From contig JAPOPC010000034.1 of the NCBI GenBank assembly GCA_026713105.1, positions 1 through 64,000 on the forward strand: a stretch of DNA of 64,000 nucleotides. Reading direction: 5' to 3'. The notes under the pieces were generated by a model, which was not told where the DNA came from, ran no database searches, and was given only the letters and a program-made list of their open reading frames with translations. Source of the DNA: Acidimicrobiaceae bacterium. Lineage in GTDB: Bacteria > Actinomycetota > Acidimicrobiia > Acidimicrobiales > Poriferisodalaceae. Both the position numbers and the translations under genes were made by a program. Shown here one piece after another: positions 1 through 9,074 of this stretch; within the stretch, counting starts at the first letter, position 1; the number at the start of each line of letters is the position of its first letter.

Positions 1-1
1 C

Positions 2-3000
2 AACACGGTGACCGAGGGCGGTTCGGTGGCGGTCACTGCGACGCTGGATCGGCCCGCGACGGCGGCGGTGTCGGTGACCTTGTCGGCCGCGAGTGCGTCC
101 ACCGCGGCGTCGGGGGATTACACGCTGCCTGCGGCGTTCACGATCGCGAAGGGCCAGAGCACCGCGACCGGGACGGTGCGGACCGTCGGCGACGAGGTGG
201 ACGAGGGCAACGAGACGATCGTTTTGACCACCACCGTCGGGGGCCTGTCGGTGACGGGTGTGACGTTGACGATCGCCGATGACGACACCGCGGGTGTGAC
301 GCTGAGCCGGAGGTCGGTGTCGGCGGGGGAGGGTTCGTCTGCGACCTACACGGTCGTGCTGGATTCCGAGCCGACCGCGGACGTGACGGTCACCCCGACC
401 AGCGGCGCCACGTCGAAGGCGACGGTGGCGCCGGGGTCGCGGACGTTCACGCCCGCCAATTGGGACGTGGCGCAGACGTTCACGGTGACCGGCGTGGAGG
501 CGGGCACGTCGGTGATCGCCCATGCGGCGGCCAGCGCCGATTCCGGCTACAGCATCTCGGCGGTGGGGACGGTGTCGGTGTCGGTGTCTGCGGTGGCGAA
601 TGCGCCGTCGACGTTGATGTCGTCGACGCTGACGGCGAGGGACTTGGGCTGGCTCCAGGGGGAGGGCTGTGTGGGGCTGGTGCAGTGCTCCGCGCAGTTC
701 CCGTCGAGTTCGGTGTCCTTTGGGGGCTGGGATTATGACGTGCTGGCGCTGCGGGTCGTCAGGGGCACGTTGCAGGTCACGTTCGAGCGGGCGATCCCGG
801 TGCATCCTGATCATCTGTGGCTCGAGGTCGACGGCCGGGTGTTCCGGGTCAAGGACGCTTCGGTGGGCTGGGGCGTGGGCCGCAATGAGGACGCGTGGCG
901 GCTGAGCTGGCTCGGCACCGGTTTGAGCTGGTCGCCCGGCGACACGGTGGCGGTGAGGCTGGTGGGCAGATACGTTTCCGATCCCGGCCCGCCCCCGCCC
1001 AATGTGGACCTGCATCCGGTGCGGGTGCATTACGACGCCGTGGTCGGCGGCGAGGCGGTGAACGGATTCGTCGGCTTGCGTCTGGCGCGGCCCAAGCCGT
1101 CCACGATCCCGGGGACGTTCATCAGGCGTGTGGTGCTGCGGGCCTATGTGCCTGGCACGTTCGCGGCCGCCGACCCCGACAAGGGGACGGTGACCACGAC
1201 TCATGCCATGCTGCGGGTGAGGGCGCATCCGGCGAGCACGCTGGAGTGGGCGATCGGCGACGTCTATGGCGTCACCGGCACGTTCGCGTCGTTCGACAAC
1301 GGCGGTTTCACGCCGGCCATCGCGCTGAACCCGGCGTCGAAGTGGACCTATGTGTATCTGCGGGTCACCAACGGCGCCCAGACAGCCACTCACGTCGTGG
1401 CGATCGACCCGCCGCCGCGCACCTACACGCTGACACCCAAAGCCGGCGTGACAGAGGGCGAGGAGGCGACGCTGACGGTGAGCCTGGGCAGCCCCGCCGC
1501 CGCCGGGGGCGTGTCGTTCGCGGTGTCAGCCGACTATCCCGACGGCGGCGCGTCCGCCGCGGACGTGGGCACCTTCGCTGCGACGGTGACGGTGCCCGAG
1601 GGCCGACAGAGCGCCGCCGTCGTGATCCCTGCTGTGGACGACGACGAAGTCGAAGCCGACGAGGAACGCTTCACGGTGCGCGTCGCCCACGTCGGCGAGC
1701 CCGCCTGGGCGGTGGACCCCGACGGCACCGACACCGCGGTGGTGACCATCGCCGACAACGACGAGCCGCCCCCGCCGCCCGCGCCGCCCGAAGGCCCCGA
1801 GCCGTGGGGCATCGAGGTCGTGCCCGGCGACGGGACGCTGACGGTGACCTGGAACGTCGGCTCGCGGGCTGGGGTCGACGACTCCGACATCTGGCATGTG
1901 CTGCGCTGGAGCCAGGAGTTCGGCGTGTGGGCCAACCCGCGCGACCCCCGCGCGGTGGGCCCCAACGACGGCGTGTCGGTCGGCCCCGGTTTGACCAGCT
2001 ACACCATCACGGGTCTCACGAACGGCGTCGCGACCGGCGTGTTCGTCCGCTCGATGGTCGGGCATCGCAACAACATGAGCGAACGCGACGCCAAGTCCAG
2101 CAAATGGGTGCGCACCAAAGGCGACCACACCACCCCAGCAGCGCCGCCCAACAACGCGCCCACCGTCGCTGCGGCGATCGCCGACACGGCCATCGCGAAC
2201 CAGACCGGCACCCGTCAAGTGTCGCTGTCGGGCGTGTTCGAAGACGCAGACGGCGATGATCTGACCGTCACCGCCGCGTCGTCGGCCGACAGCGTGGCCA
2301 CCGTCGCCGTGGCCGACCACACGCTGACCGTGACAGCGGTGTCGCGCGGCACCACCGACATCACCGTCACCGCCGACGACGGCGCCGGCGGCACGGTCAC
2401 CGACACGTTCACCGTGACCGTCAAAGCCGCCCCGGACGTCGCGTCGCCGATCGCCGACATCGGCGAGCTCGAGACGGGCACCAGCCGGCAGATCTCGCTG
2501 TCGGGAGTGTTCAGCGATCCCGACGGCGACACGCTCACGGTCAGCGTCACCACATCGGACCGCGCGACCGCCGACATCTCTGCCGCGCTCGACCCGACGA
2601 CGCTGTCCGCGACTGCGGTCACCGTGATCGGCGTCGCCGAAGGCACCGCGACGATCACCCTCACCGCACAAGACCCCGACGGCAACCAGGTCAGCGACAC
2701 CTTCGACGTGACCGTGCCCGCCGCCCGGGAGGAACCGCAACAGCAACAGCAGGCGCAGCAGCAGCAGCAGGAGGAGGAGGAGGAGGAGGAGGAACCGCAG
2801 CAGCAGGCCGAAGCGCCTCCCGGCCAGGTCGTCAACCTCAGCGTCCGCCAGACCCAGCCGACCCGCATCCGCGTCGAATGGGACCCGCCCCACGACGGCG
2901 GCACAGCCAACAGCTACCAAGTCGTGCTGCTGCGCGACGGCGAGGAACTCTCGACACGGCGTCCCGGCGCCAAGAAACGGCACGTCGTGATCCGCAAACT

Positions 3001-3106
3001 CGAACCCGGCGCCACCTACACCATCACCGTACGAGCCAAGAACGCCACCGGCCTGGGACCCGAAACCACCGCACAGATCACCCTCACAACCGAAGAGGCG
3101 CCCTAG
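2..3106 (+). CDS. Secreted multidomain Calx-beta / fibronectin III protein, 5' end missing
   Basis: The reading frame is already open at the left edge, so this is the C-terminal ~1030 residues of a longer extracellular protein. Domains in order: a Calx-beta repeat (about residues 1-95), a short beta-rich repeat (95-200), a ~110-residue all-beta module starting at TLTARDLGWL (about 207-315), a second Calx-beta repeat (about 475-590, ending with an IADNDE motif), a fibronectin III domain (600-705), two Ig/cadherin-like repeats each opening with an IAD motif (about 718-812 and 815-905), a Gln/Glu linker, and a C-terminal fibronectin III domain (about 940-1030). Such architectures occur in surface adhesins or matrix proteins. 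No LPXTG motif, membrane anchor or T9-like tail is visible, so secretion must depend on the missing N-terminus. A specific ligand cannot be named. TAG stop at 3104-3106. Confidence 0.85.
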   Translation, partial: NTVTEGGSVAVTATLDRPATAAVSVTLSAASASTAASGDYTLPAAFTIAKGQSTATGTVRTVGDEVDEGNETIVLTTTVGGLSVTGVTLTIADDDTAGVTLSRRSVSAGEGSSATYTVVLDSEPTADVTVTPTSGATSKATVAPGSRTFTPANWDVAQTFTVTGVEAGTSVIAHAAASADSGYSISAVGTVSVSVSAVANAPSTLMSSTLTARDLGWLQGEGCVGLVQCSAQFPSSSVSFGGWDYDVLALRVVRGTLQVTFERAIPVHPDHLWLEVDGRVFRVKDASVGWGVGRNEDAWRLSWLGTGLSWSPGDTVAVRLVGRYVSDPGPPPPNVDLHPVRVHYDAVVGGEAVNGFVGLRLARPKPSTIPGTFIRRVVLRAYVPGTFAAADPDKGTVTTTHAMLRVRAHPASTLEWAIGDVYGVTGTFASFDNGGFTPAIALNPASKWTYVYLRVTNGAQTATHVVAIDPPPRTYTLTPKAGVTEGEEATLTVSLGSPAAAGGVSFAVSADYPDGGASAADVGTFAATVTVPEGRQSAAVVIPAVDDDEVEADEERFTVRVAHVGEPAWAVDPDGTDTAVVTIADNDEPPPPPAPPEGPEPWGIEVVPGDGTLTVTWNVGSRAGVDDSDIWHVLRWSQEFGVWANPRDPRAVGPNDGVSVGPGLTSYTITGLTNGVATGVFVRSMVGHRNNMSERDAKSSKWVRTKGDHTTPAAPPNNAPTVAAAIADTAIANQTGTRQVSLSGVFEDADGDDLTVTAASSADSVATVAVADHTLTVTAVSRGTTDITVTADDGAGGTVTDTFTVTVKAAPDVASPIADIGELETGTSRQISLSGVFSDPDGDTLTVSVTTSDRATADISAALDPTTLSATAVTVIGVAEGTATITLTAQDPDGNQVSDTFDVTVPAAREEPQQQQQAQQQQQEEEEEEEEPQQQAEAPPGQVVNLSVRQTQPTRIRVEWDPPHDGGTANSYQVVLLRDGEELSTRRPGAKKRHVVIRKLEPGATYTITVRAKNATGLGPETTAQITLTTEEAP
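2737..2813 (+). repeat. CAG/GAG trinucleotide tract coding Gln/Glu linker
   Basis: CAA/CAG codons followed by a run of GAG codons encode five Gln, an Ala, five Gln, eight Glu, a Pro and three Gln inside the adhesin-like gene. It separates the Ig-like repeats from the last fibronectin III domain. The nearly pure triplet composition marks a microsatellite prone to in-frame length change. Confidence 0.9.
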
Positions 3107-3226
3107 CTCGGACTGAATGGTCTGCCCCAGGCTGTGTTGGCTGGACCGCTGGCCCGTCCGTTCTCTGCAGCGCAACTTCCCACCGGAGAGTTCGCAATTC
3201 GATACACGACAGTCCACCAGCGCGAA

Positions 3227-4003
3227 TCAGCGGCCGGCGCTGTAGCCGCCGTCGATGGGGTACAGGCTGCCTGTGATGTAACTGGCGTCGTCGGAAGCCA
3301 GGAAGGCCACCAGCGCGGCCACCTCGTGGGGCTCGCCGTAGCGCTGTACCGGCAAGCGCTCGGCCATTGCCTTGCGGATGTCGTCGGCATCGTCGCCGCC
3401 GATGAAGGTCTCGAGCGAGCGCATCATGCGTGTCTCGATCGGCGCAGGGCACACGGCGTTCACCCGCACCCCTGAAGTGGCCAGCTCGAGACCAGCCGAC
3501 TTGGTGAGCCCCGCCACAGCGTGCTTGCTCGCCGAGTACGGAGAGATGCCCCGCGAGCCGAACAGGCCGGCCACTGACGCCGTGTTGACGATGGCGCCGC
3601 CGCCGCCCGCGATCATCGCCGGGGCGGCGTACTTGATGCCCAGCCAGACGCCGCGCACGTTGACCGCCATGACCTGGTCGAACGACTCTTCGGTGTACTC
3701 GATCATCGGGGCGTAGGCGCCTTCGATGCCGGCGTTGTTGAACAGCACGTCGACTCGTCCGAAGTTGTCGAGCGTCGCCTGCACATACCCGGCCACTTCG
3801 TCGGAGCGGGTCACATCTGCGCCGACCGCCAGCGCCGCGCCGCCCTGAGCTTCCACCGCCGCCACGGCAGCGCCCAGATCGGTGGTCGCAAGGTCCACGG
3901 CCACCACCGACGCCCCCTCGGATGCGAACCGCTCGCATGCTGCCAAGCCGATCCCGCCGGCCGCGCCCGTCACGATCGCCACTCGTCCCGTGAACCTGCT
4001 CAT
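3227..4003 (-). CDS. Short-chain dehydrogenase/reductase (classical SDR)
   Basis: A 258-residue NAD(P)-dependent oxidoreductase of the classical SDR family. Visible: the nucleotide-binding motif TGAAGGIG near residues 12-19, an acidic residue after the second strand (VAVDLA) that favours NAD(H), NNAG near residue 90, the catalytic Ser in NTASVAG, YSASK, and the C-terminal ITGSLYPIDGGYSAG typical of FabG-like and cyclohexanol/steroid-type SDRs. ATG start at 4003 is preceded by GGGGAG at a spacing of about 7. It stands alone between the adhesin-like gene and the HNH nuclease, so the substrate cannot be inferred. Confidence 0.9.
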   Translation of the reverse strand: MSRFTGRVAIVTGAAGGIGLAACERFASEGASVVAVDLATTDLGAAVAAVEAQGGAALAVGADVTRSDEVAGYVQATLDNFGRVDVLFNNAGIEGAYAPMIEYTEESFDQVMAVNVRGVWLGIKYAAPAMIAGGGGAIVNTASVAGLFGSRGISPYSASKHAVAGLTKSAGLELATSGVRVNAVCPAPIETRMMRSLETFIGGDDADDIRKAMAERLPVQRYGEPHEVAALVAFLASDDASYITGSLYPIDGGYSAGR

Positions 4004-4271
4004 CTACGTGCTCCCCGCCGTCGATTCGAGAACCGCGCCGACCGTACTGCCGGCACGGTCGATCTCGCCGACCCATTGACGCTCGGCGAATCTCTCTGCG
4101 GTTTGGGAGTCGGTGCTGGTGGACTCCCGCCAGTTCGACATCATGAACGTGAACAGCAACCCCAAGTGTGTGGAGATGGAACGAGCAGCGCCCGCCGTGT
4201 GAGCGGGCCAGTTGGATGCGGTGTGTGGCGTGGGGTGCTCGGTCGTCAGTTCTGTTGTGACACCCCTTCCG

Positions 4272-4277
4272 TACGGT
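4272..4277 (+). promoter_or_regulatory. -10-like box of leaderless promoter (DUF222-HNH gene)
   Basis: TACGGT lies 7 bases before the ATG at 4285, with no Shine-Dalgarno between. This matches the box-to-start spacing found at many other genes in the window and supports 4285 as the true start. Confidence 0.5.
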
Positions 4278-4284
4278 CGTTCTC

Positions 4285-5799
4285 ATGCTGAGAGACGCAG
4301 AGAGCGGGGCCAAGCAGGCCCGCGGCAACACAGCCCGTGCCAGCCGCGACACAGCCCACGCCAATGGCACCGCCGCCGGCACGAGCAGCGCACGACCAGC
4401 CAACGCCGACGCGAGCCATGCCACCGCCGACGTTGCCGATGCGAGCGGCGCACCCAAGCCCGCCAGCGCCGACGCTGCGGGTGCGGGTCTTGCTGGTTCG
4501 GTCGGGTGCGGTGCGTCGTGGGGCGTGCACGGTCTTCGGCGGTTGGATGCCGCAGAGCTCGCTGGGCTTTGCCGCGGTGAGCTCGAAGTTGTGTTGGGCG
4601 ATATCGAGCGGGTCGCGAACCGGCTGGCCGGCTACCGCGCCGAGGTGCTCGGAGCGCTCGACGCCTTGAACGCCTCGGGTGCTGGGCCCGATGCCGATGT
4701 GCATCAGACGCTGCGCGACGCGGCGGGGGTGTCGGGGCGCGATGCGCGTCGCATGGCCCGCGTCGCGGCCAAGGCCCGCGAGCACGACGAGGTGCTGGTG
4801 GCGATGTCCGATGGAGACATCACCCCCGATCAGGCCGAGGCGCTGTGCGACGCCCGGGTGCCTGAGGCAGTGCGCTCCGATCTGGTCGGCGCCGCGGTCG
4901 GCGAGGACACCGACGCCACGCGACGCCGCATCCGCCGAGCCGAGGCCGACCACAGCGTCGAGACGTCGATGGAGCGTTTCGAGCGGCAGCGCCAGGCGCG
5001 TGGGGCGGGGTGGCAGCGAGATCACGAGGGGATGCTGCGGCTGTGGGCGAAGTTCGATCCTGCTGCGGGCGCCCAGATCGAGGCTGCGCTCGAAATGCTG
5101 CGCCGCGAGTATTGGAGCGACGACAAACAGGTCCTCAGCGGGCGCCGAACTCCCGCTCAGCGAGATGCCGACGTGCTCGCCTATGTGCTCGCGGGCATCA
5201 CGGCCACCGACGCGGACGCCGCAGCAGTCGAGCGACTGCGCGCCCGCGCCCAGCGGCCCGGCGGCGAGTGCTGTGACCGGCCCACCGGCGGAGACGGGCT
5301 GGGGTGTGAGCCGCGGCTGGCCCCCGCACAGGTCAGCGTGCTGATCGGCCTCGAAGCGCTGCGGGGCCACATCGACGAGGTCGGCCTCACCGACGCCGGC
5401 ACCGAACTGCCGCCCGAGATCGTGCGCAAGCTGGCATGCGACGCCGAGATCATCCCGGTCATCTTGGGAGGTCCTGGCGGACCGGCCGACGTCGGCCGGT
5501 CCCGCCGAACCGTGCCACGACGGCTGCGACGCCTGCTCATCGCACGCGACCGGCACTGTCGCTGGCCCGGCTGCCACGCTCCGCCTTCACGCTGCGACGC
5601 ACACCACATCTGGCACTGGGCCAAAGGCGGCCCCACCAACCTCGACAACCTCGTGCTGCTGTGCCATCGGCACCATCACCATCTCCACGAGCACGGCTAC
5701 GAGATGGTTCCCCAACCAGACGGCACCTGGACCGTCACCCACGAAACCGAACCAGACCCAACCCCCCAACGAGACCCTGCACAAGCCCGAGCCCCCTAG
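4285..5799 (+). CDS. DUF222 / 13E12-family protein with C-terminal HNH endonuclease domain
   Basis: 504 residues. After an Ala-rich low-complexity N-terminus (1-75) comes a helical DUF222 domain (about 85-390), then an HNH nuclease fold (about 415-485): the Cys pair in HCRWPGCH (about 425-430), the catalytic His pair in DAHHI (440-441), the Asn in NLDNLVLLC (455) and C460 with the following His run. This is the 13E12 family that is multicopy in mycobacteria and other actinobacteria, often near mobile DNA. The natural substrate is not established; nicking or homing activity is only inferred. The start is supported by the leaderless-type box at 4272. Confidence 0.88.
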   Translation: MLRDAESGAKQARGNTARASRDTAHANGTAAGTSSARPANADASHATADVADASGAPKPASADAAGAGLAGSVGCGASWGVHGLRRLDAAELAGLCRGELEVVLGDIERVANRLAGYRAEVLGALDALNASGAGPDADVHQTLRDAAGVSGRDARRMARVAAKAREHDEVLVAMSDGDITPDQAEALCDARVPEAVRSDLVGAAVGEDTDATRRRIRRAEADHSVETSMERFERQRQARGAGWQRDHEGMLRLWAKFDPAAGAQIEAALEMLRREYWSDDKQVLSGRRTPAQRDADVLAYVLAGITATDADAAAVERLRARAQRPGGECCDRPTGGDGLGCEPRLAPAQVSVLIGLEALRGHIDEVGLTDAGTELPPEIVRKLACDAEIIPVILGGPGGPADVGRSRRTVPRRLRRLLIARDRHCRWPGCHAPPSRCDAHHIWHWAKGGPTNLDNLVLLCHRHHHHLHEHGYEMVPQPDGTWTVTHETEPDPTPQRDPAQARAP

Positions 5800-6225
5800 A
5801 TCAACGAGTTCCACGGCCTAGCCAACAGCCCGCCGCCCCGGCGGCTCGCAGTTGGCTCGGCCGAGGCGCGCTTGGCGACGTGGCGGTTGAGTTTGTCCTC
5901 GCTCGCATCCGGGCGTGGGCCCGACGGCTCGCCAGCACGCCAGTCCGCCGGCAGCGCTGACCTGCGGGAACGCCCGACTGGCTGCCGACTGCGGCAACGC
6001 CCTGACCGGCGGCTCTACTGAGCCCCTCGATGGCGTAAACGAGAGTGGTGTACTACCGGGCAGCCTGTACTACTGGGCCTATGAACACAAGTCGTCAGGT
6101 TCGGAATATCGCTGTGATTCTGCTTGTTCGTGTCGAATCCCAGCGCTAGTGCCGCAAGCGGCGGCCAAGGGCTAGGTTGTGGGGCAAGCAGGCAACGGCA
6201 GCCGCCAACAGGGAAACAGTCGGAT
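5800..6225 (+). other. 426-bp intergenic region upstream of the antitoxin gene
   Basis: I find no convincing gene here. The first 200 bases have the composition of the surrounding chromosome. From about 6030 the DNA becomes visibly AT-richer and contains the direct repeats listed separately. The base change, continuing into the antitoxin gene, suggests the right half came in with the toxin-antitoxin module. Confidence 0.5.
6049..6073 (+). repeat. Direct repeat TGTACTAC, 17-bp period
   Basis: TGTACTAC occurs at 6049-6056 and 6066-6073, each followed by a near-identical GGGC (offset 17 bases). The spacing puts both copies nearly on the same DNA face and they lie ~150 bases before the antitoxin start. 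A binding site for the HTH antitoxin is a plausible reading but unproven. Confidence 0.4.
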
Positions 6226-6663
6226 ATGGGCGTGAGGCACTCATCGGCGCAGCGGAAGCGCTTGGCGTTGAAGGCAAAGAAGCGCGGTGTTGAAGCCGTG
6301 GCCAAGCAGGCTGGCGTGAAGCCCAGCACCGTGCGGGACTGGTGCGCCGAGTTCGGCATGGGCATTGGAACCAGGGTCAGCAGCCAGGCTGCGACCGCTC
6401 CTGTTCACGAGGTTGACTTGCTTGATGCAGCGACTTCCGGCCTCGACGAATTCGCGGATTCCAATAACATCCAAGAAATGGATGGTTTGGTCGAGAAGGC
6501 GGGGGACGCGTTATCTTGTGAGCTGTCGGCTTGGTTTGCCGATGCCGACCGCAGGAAGCTTGCGTCAAAGAGGCTGGGAGAAGTGATCTCCGACTGGGAG
6601 GCTGAGCACGGCACGATTACCGCCGAAGAGCTTGACGGGGCGCGAGCCCAACTCTTTGGATGA
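6226..6663 (+). CDS. HTH-containing antitoxin of a VapBC-like module
   Basis: 145 residues from the ATG at 6226, which has GGGA about 11 bases upstream; the frame could open as far back as 6124. The N-terminus (about 8-40) is a transposase/resolvase-like helix-turn-helix (EAVAKQAGVKPSTVRDW). The C-terminus (about 105-145, with VISDWEAEHGTITAEEL) is the toxin-wrapping tail typical of antitoxins paired with PIN toxins. Its TGA overlaps the ATG of the PIN fragment by the classical 4-base ATGA. Base composition is AT-richer than that of its neighbours, suggesting horizontal acquisition. It should autoregulate with its toxin in an intact system; here the toxin is broken. Confidence 0.7.
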   Translation: MGVRHSSAQRKRLALKAKKRGVEAVAKQAGVKPSTVRDWCAEFGMGIGTRVSSQAATAPVHEVDLLDAATSGLDEFADSNNIQEMDGLVEKAGDALSCELSAWFADADRRKLASKRLGEVISDWEAEHGTITAEELDGARAQLFG

Positions 6664-6777
6664 CAGTCTTCGTACTGGACGCCGGTGAACTGATCGGACT
6701 CGAGAACGACAGCCGGGCTGCTTGGGCGAGGCTTGATGCGGCGCGCAGGAATTCGAATCGGATATCGGGTCAGCCTG
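6660..6777 (+). pseudogene. 5' remnant of a PIN-domain (VapC-like) toxin
   Basis: The frame starts MTVFVLDAGELIGLEND, the first strand and first catalytic Asp of a PIN-domain RNase, and continues plausibly for about 30 residues. It then runs into sequence antisense to the intact 3' end of pckG, and the rest of the PIN domain (other acidic residues) is absent. The toxin is therefore a decapitated pseudogene and cannot form an active nuclease. The exact breakpoint lies between about 6745 and 6778. Confidence 0.7.
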
Positions 6778-8565
6778 TCAGAGGCCGAGCCGCTCCTCGA
6801 GGAGGTCAAGCTGGTGGCGCATCTGCGGCGGCAGGCGTTCGCCCAGGTTCCGGTAGTGCGCTTCGATCATGTCGATCTCGGCTCGCCAATCGTCCTCGTC
6901 GACCCCGAGCAATGTCTCGAGCTCCGTGGGGTTCAGGTCGAGGTTGTCGGTGTCGAGCGCCTCGGGCGGGGGCACCAGACCGATCGCGGTCGGCACGGCC
7001 TCACCGTGGCCGGCAACGCGTTCCAGCACCCACTTGAGCACGCGCGAGTTGTCGCCGAAACCCGGCCAGATGAACTTGCCGCCGGCGTCCTTGCGGAACC
7101 AGTTCACGTAGTACAGCTTGGGCAGTTTGGTGCCCGGCCTTGCGCCGATGTCCAGCCAGTGCTGGAAGTAGTCGCCGAAGTTGTATCCGCAGAAAGGCAG
7201 CATGGCGAAGGGATCCCGTCGCACTTCACCGATGGTCCCCGCCGCGGCTGCCGTCTTCTCTGACGACATCTGGGATCCCAGGAACACGCCGTGCTCCCAG
7301 TCGAACGCTTCGGCCACGAGCGGAACCGTGGTCGCTCGCCGACCGCCGAACAGGATTGCCGAGATCGGTACGCCGGCAGGATCCTCCCACTCGGGCGCGA
7401 TGGTCGGGCATTGCTCTGCGGGGGCCGTGAAGCGAGCGTTGGGGTGCGCTGCGGGAGTACCGGCGTCGGGCGTCCAATGGTCGCCGCGCCAATCGATGAG
7501 ACCTTCTGGCGGTTCTGGGGTCAGTCCTTCCCACCAGACGTCGCCCTCGGGAGTCTGGGCCACATTGGTGAACACGCAATTGCCCCAGACCGTCGCCAAG
7601 GCACTCGGGTTGGTGGCGTCGCCTGTGCCCGGTGCGACGCCGAAGATGCCGGCCTCGGGGTTGATGGCGTGCAGCCGCCCGTCATCACCGAATTTCATCC
7701 AGGCAATGTCATCGCCGATGGTCTCGATCTTCCAGCCCGGAAGTGTCGGGATCATCATGGCCATGTTCGTCTTGCCGCAGGCGGAGGGGAACGCAGCGGC
7801 CACATAGACCGTCTCGCCCTCAGGGGGCGTCACGCCCACGATGAGCATGTGCTCGGCGAGCCAACCTTGGTCCCGAGCCATGGTCGACGCGATCCGCAAA
7901 GCGAAGCACTTCTTGCCCAGCAGCGCGTTGCCGCCGTAGCCGGATCCGTACGACCAGATCTCGCGGGTCTCAGGGAAGTGGACGATGTATTTGCGGTCGG
8001 CGTCACAAGGCCACGGCACATCGGCCTGGCCCGATTCCAGTGGCGCGCCGAGCGAGTGAACGCACGGCACAAACGGACCGTCGCCGAGCACGTCGAGCGC
8101 GGCCTGACCCATGCGGGTCATGATCCGCATGGAGGCCGCCACGTAGGGCGAGTCGGTGAGCTGGACCCCGATGTGAGCGATGTGCGAGCCGAGCGGGCCC
8201 ATGGAGAATGGCACTACGTACATCGTCCGCCCGCGCATCGAGCCGTCGAACAGCTTCAGCAGTTCGTCGCGCATGTCGTCGGGGGCCCGCCAGTTGTTGT
8301 TGGGGCCCGCGTCGAGCTCGTCGGTGGTGCAGATGAACGTGCGATCCTCGACGCGAGCGACATCGCCCGGATCGGAGCGTGCGAGGTAGCTGTTGGGACG
8401 GGTATCGGGGTCAAGCGGGATGAGAGTCCCGGTGTTCACCATCTGGCCGCAGAACTGCTCGTACTCCGCCTCAGAGCCGTCGCACCAGTGGACTGCATCG
8501 GGTCGCAGCACGCCGGCCCAATGATCGACCCAATCGGTCAACTTGCGGTTGGTAGTCGCAGGCAA
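6778..8565 (-). CDS. pckG: Phosphoenolpyruvate carboxykinase (GTP)
   Basis: 595 residues, the usual length for the GTP-dependent enzyme that interconverts oxaloacetate and PEP (gluconeogenesis/anaplerosis) in the cytosol. The P-loop signature FPSACGKTN is at 259-267, with the substrate-binding YGSGYGGN at about 206-213 and the conserved FGGRR. The start codon is TTG at 8565, chosen because CGGAGGA sits 5 bases upstream on the minus strand and because the family N-terminus (TNRKLTDWV) begins there. The 3' end is complete and abuts the truncated PIN toxin. Confidence 0.97.
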   Translation of the reverse strand: MPATTNRKLTDWVDHWAGVLRPDAVHWCDGSEAEYEQFCGQMVNTGTLIPLDPDTRPNSYLARSDPGDVARVEDRTFICTTDELDAGPNNNWRAPDDMRDELLKLFDGSMRGRTMYVVPFSMGPLGSHIAHIGVQLTDSPYVAASMRIMTRMGQAALDVLGDGPFVPCVHSLGAPLESGQADVPWPCDADRKYIVHFPETREIWSYGSGYGGNALLGKKCFALRIASTMARDQGWLAEHMLIVGVTPPEGETVYVAAAFPSACGKTNMAMMIPTLPGWKIETIGDDIAWMKFGDDGRLHAINPEAGIFGVAPGTGDATNPSALATVWGNCVFTNVAQTPEGDVWWEGLTPEPPEGLIDWRGDHWTPDAGTPAAHPNARFTAPAEQCPTIAPEWEDPAGVPISAILFGGRRATTVPLVAEAFDWEHGVFLGSQMSSEKTAAAAGTIGEVRRDPFAMLPFCGYNFGDYFQHWLDIGARPGTKLPKLYYVNWFRKDAGGKFIWPGFGDNSRVLKWVLERVAGHGEAVPTAIGLVPPPEALDTDNLDLNPTELETLLGVDEDDWRAEIDMIEAHYRNLGERLPPQMRHQLDLLEERLGL

Positions 8566-8653
8566 CTTGTCCTCCGGGTCCGAGTCGTGCGCTTTCGCGC
8601 AATGTGAGACTGGTAACTCGCTCTTCGACCGGTGCGTCTGCCCCGGCCTCAGA

Positions 8654-8899
8654 TCACGCTGTCTCCCCCCGGGCGGTGATCCAATCAGGTGTCCCCAGAT
8701 CCACCTCCGAGCCCAGACGCAGCCGTGTGGCGAGCCCCCGTTCGTCCAAGTCGTAGATCACTCGCTGGCCTTGCCGCACCATCCGGAAGATGGATCCCTC
8801 CAGCGCGTTCGGGGCCAGTTCGTGCTCGGCGCGCGTGACGTCATCGGCGACGATGCCGACTGTGGATGCCGGGTCGTACGACTTGATGACGCCTTGCAC
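8654..8899 (-). CDS. Cold-shock-like small protein
   Basis: 81 residues beginning [20 protein letters not shown], the first strands of an S1/cold-shock OB fold (canonical form GxVKWF...GFGFI). The aromatic RNP1/RNP2 residues of true Csp proteins are mostly missing, so nucleic-acid binding may differ. GTG start at 8899 is preceded by GGAGG at spacing 5-6. It lies upstream of pckG in the same direction (88-bp gap) and diverges from fakA. General role as an RNA-binding or regulatory protein is inferred from the fold only. Confidence 0.7.
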   Translation of the reverse strand: MQGVIKSYDPASTVGIVADDVTRAEHELAPNALEGSIFRMVRQGQRVIYDLDERGLATRLRLGSEVDLGTPDWITARGETA

Positions 8900-8959
8900 A
8901 TGCGCCTCCAGTGGCTGGGATGTTGCGAGGCCGCCAGAACGGCCTGCGCAATCGAGGGA

Positions 8960-8996
8960 ACGCTACCAACCGACTGCCGCGGGCGCGTTGTAGCTT
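8960..8996. promoter_or_regulatory. Divergent promoter region, cold-shock-like gene / fakA-like gene
   Basis: On the minus strand TAGCGT (8965-8960) precedes the cold-shock-like gene with a ~55-base leader. On the plus strand TAGCTT (8991-8996) precedes the fakA-like gene, whose leader contains repeat copy A and a good ribosome site. Assigned by similarity to other -10-like boxes in the window; no clear -35. Confidence 0.35.
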
Positions 8997-9000
8997 CGGG

Positions 9001-9062
9001 GCCGAGAGGCGAAGCCGTGGCCCGAGCGGCCCGTGAGCGACAGCGAACAAGAGCGGGAAGCA
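9001..9062 (+). repeat. Dispersed 62-bp repeat, copy A
   Basis: A 62-base stretch running from GCCGAGAGGCGAAGCC to AGAGCGGGAAGCA matches 27092-27153 at 59 of 62 positions. It lies in the leader of the fakA-like gene and ends next to its ribosome-binding site. It includes a GTG (9033) that opens the frame early but is repeat sequence and not a likely start. Confidence 0.85.
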
Positions 9063-9074
9063 AGAGGTGAGACG

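Noticed and set aside
1526-3217. 563-residue minus-strand ORF antisense to the adhesin-like gene, with a poly-Leu stretch
   Set aside because: It is the shadow of GC-rich coding DNA. The Leu run is the CAG/GAG tract read backwards and no domain is recognisable.
6125-6141. tRNA-like T-loop string GTTCGTGTCGAATCCC
   Set aside because: No acceptor, D or anticodon stems can be built around it. It could be a remnant attachment site, but no second copy is visible.
6778-7037. PIN toxin frame continuing to 125 residues
   Set aside because: The later part is antisense to pckG, Arg/Pro-rich, and contains no further PIN acidic motifs.
9033-9074. GTG start adding 14 residues to the fakA-like protein
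   Set aside because: The added codons are the dispersed repeat itself; ATG 9075 has a strong AGAGGTGA site.
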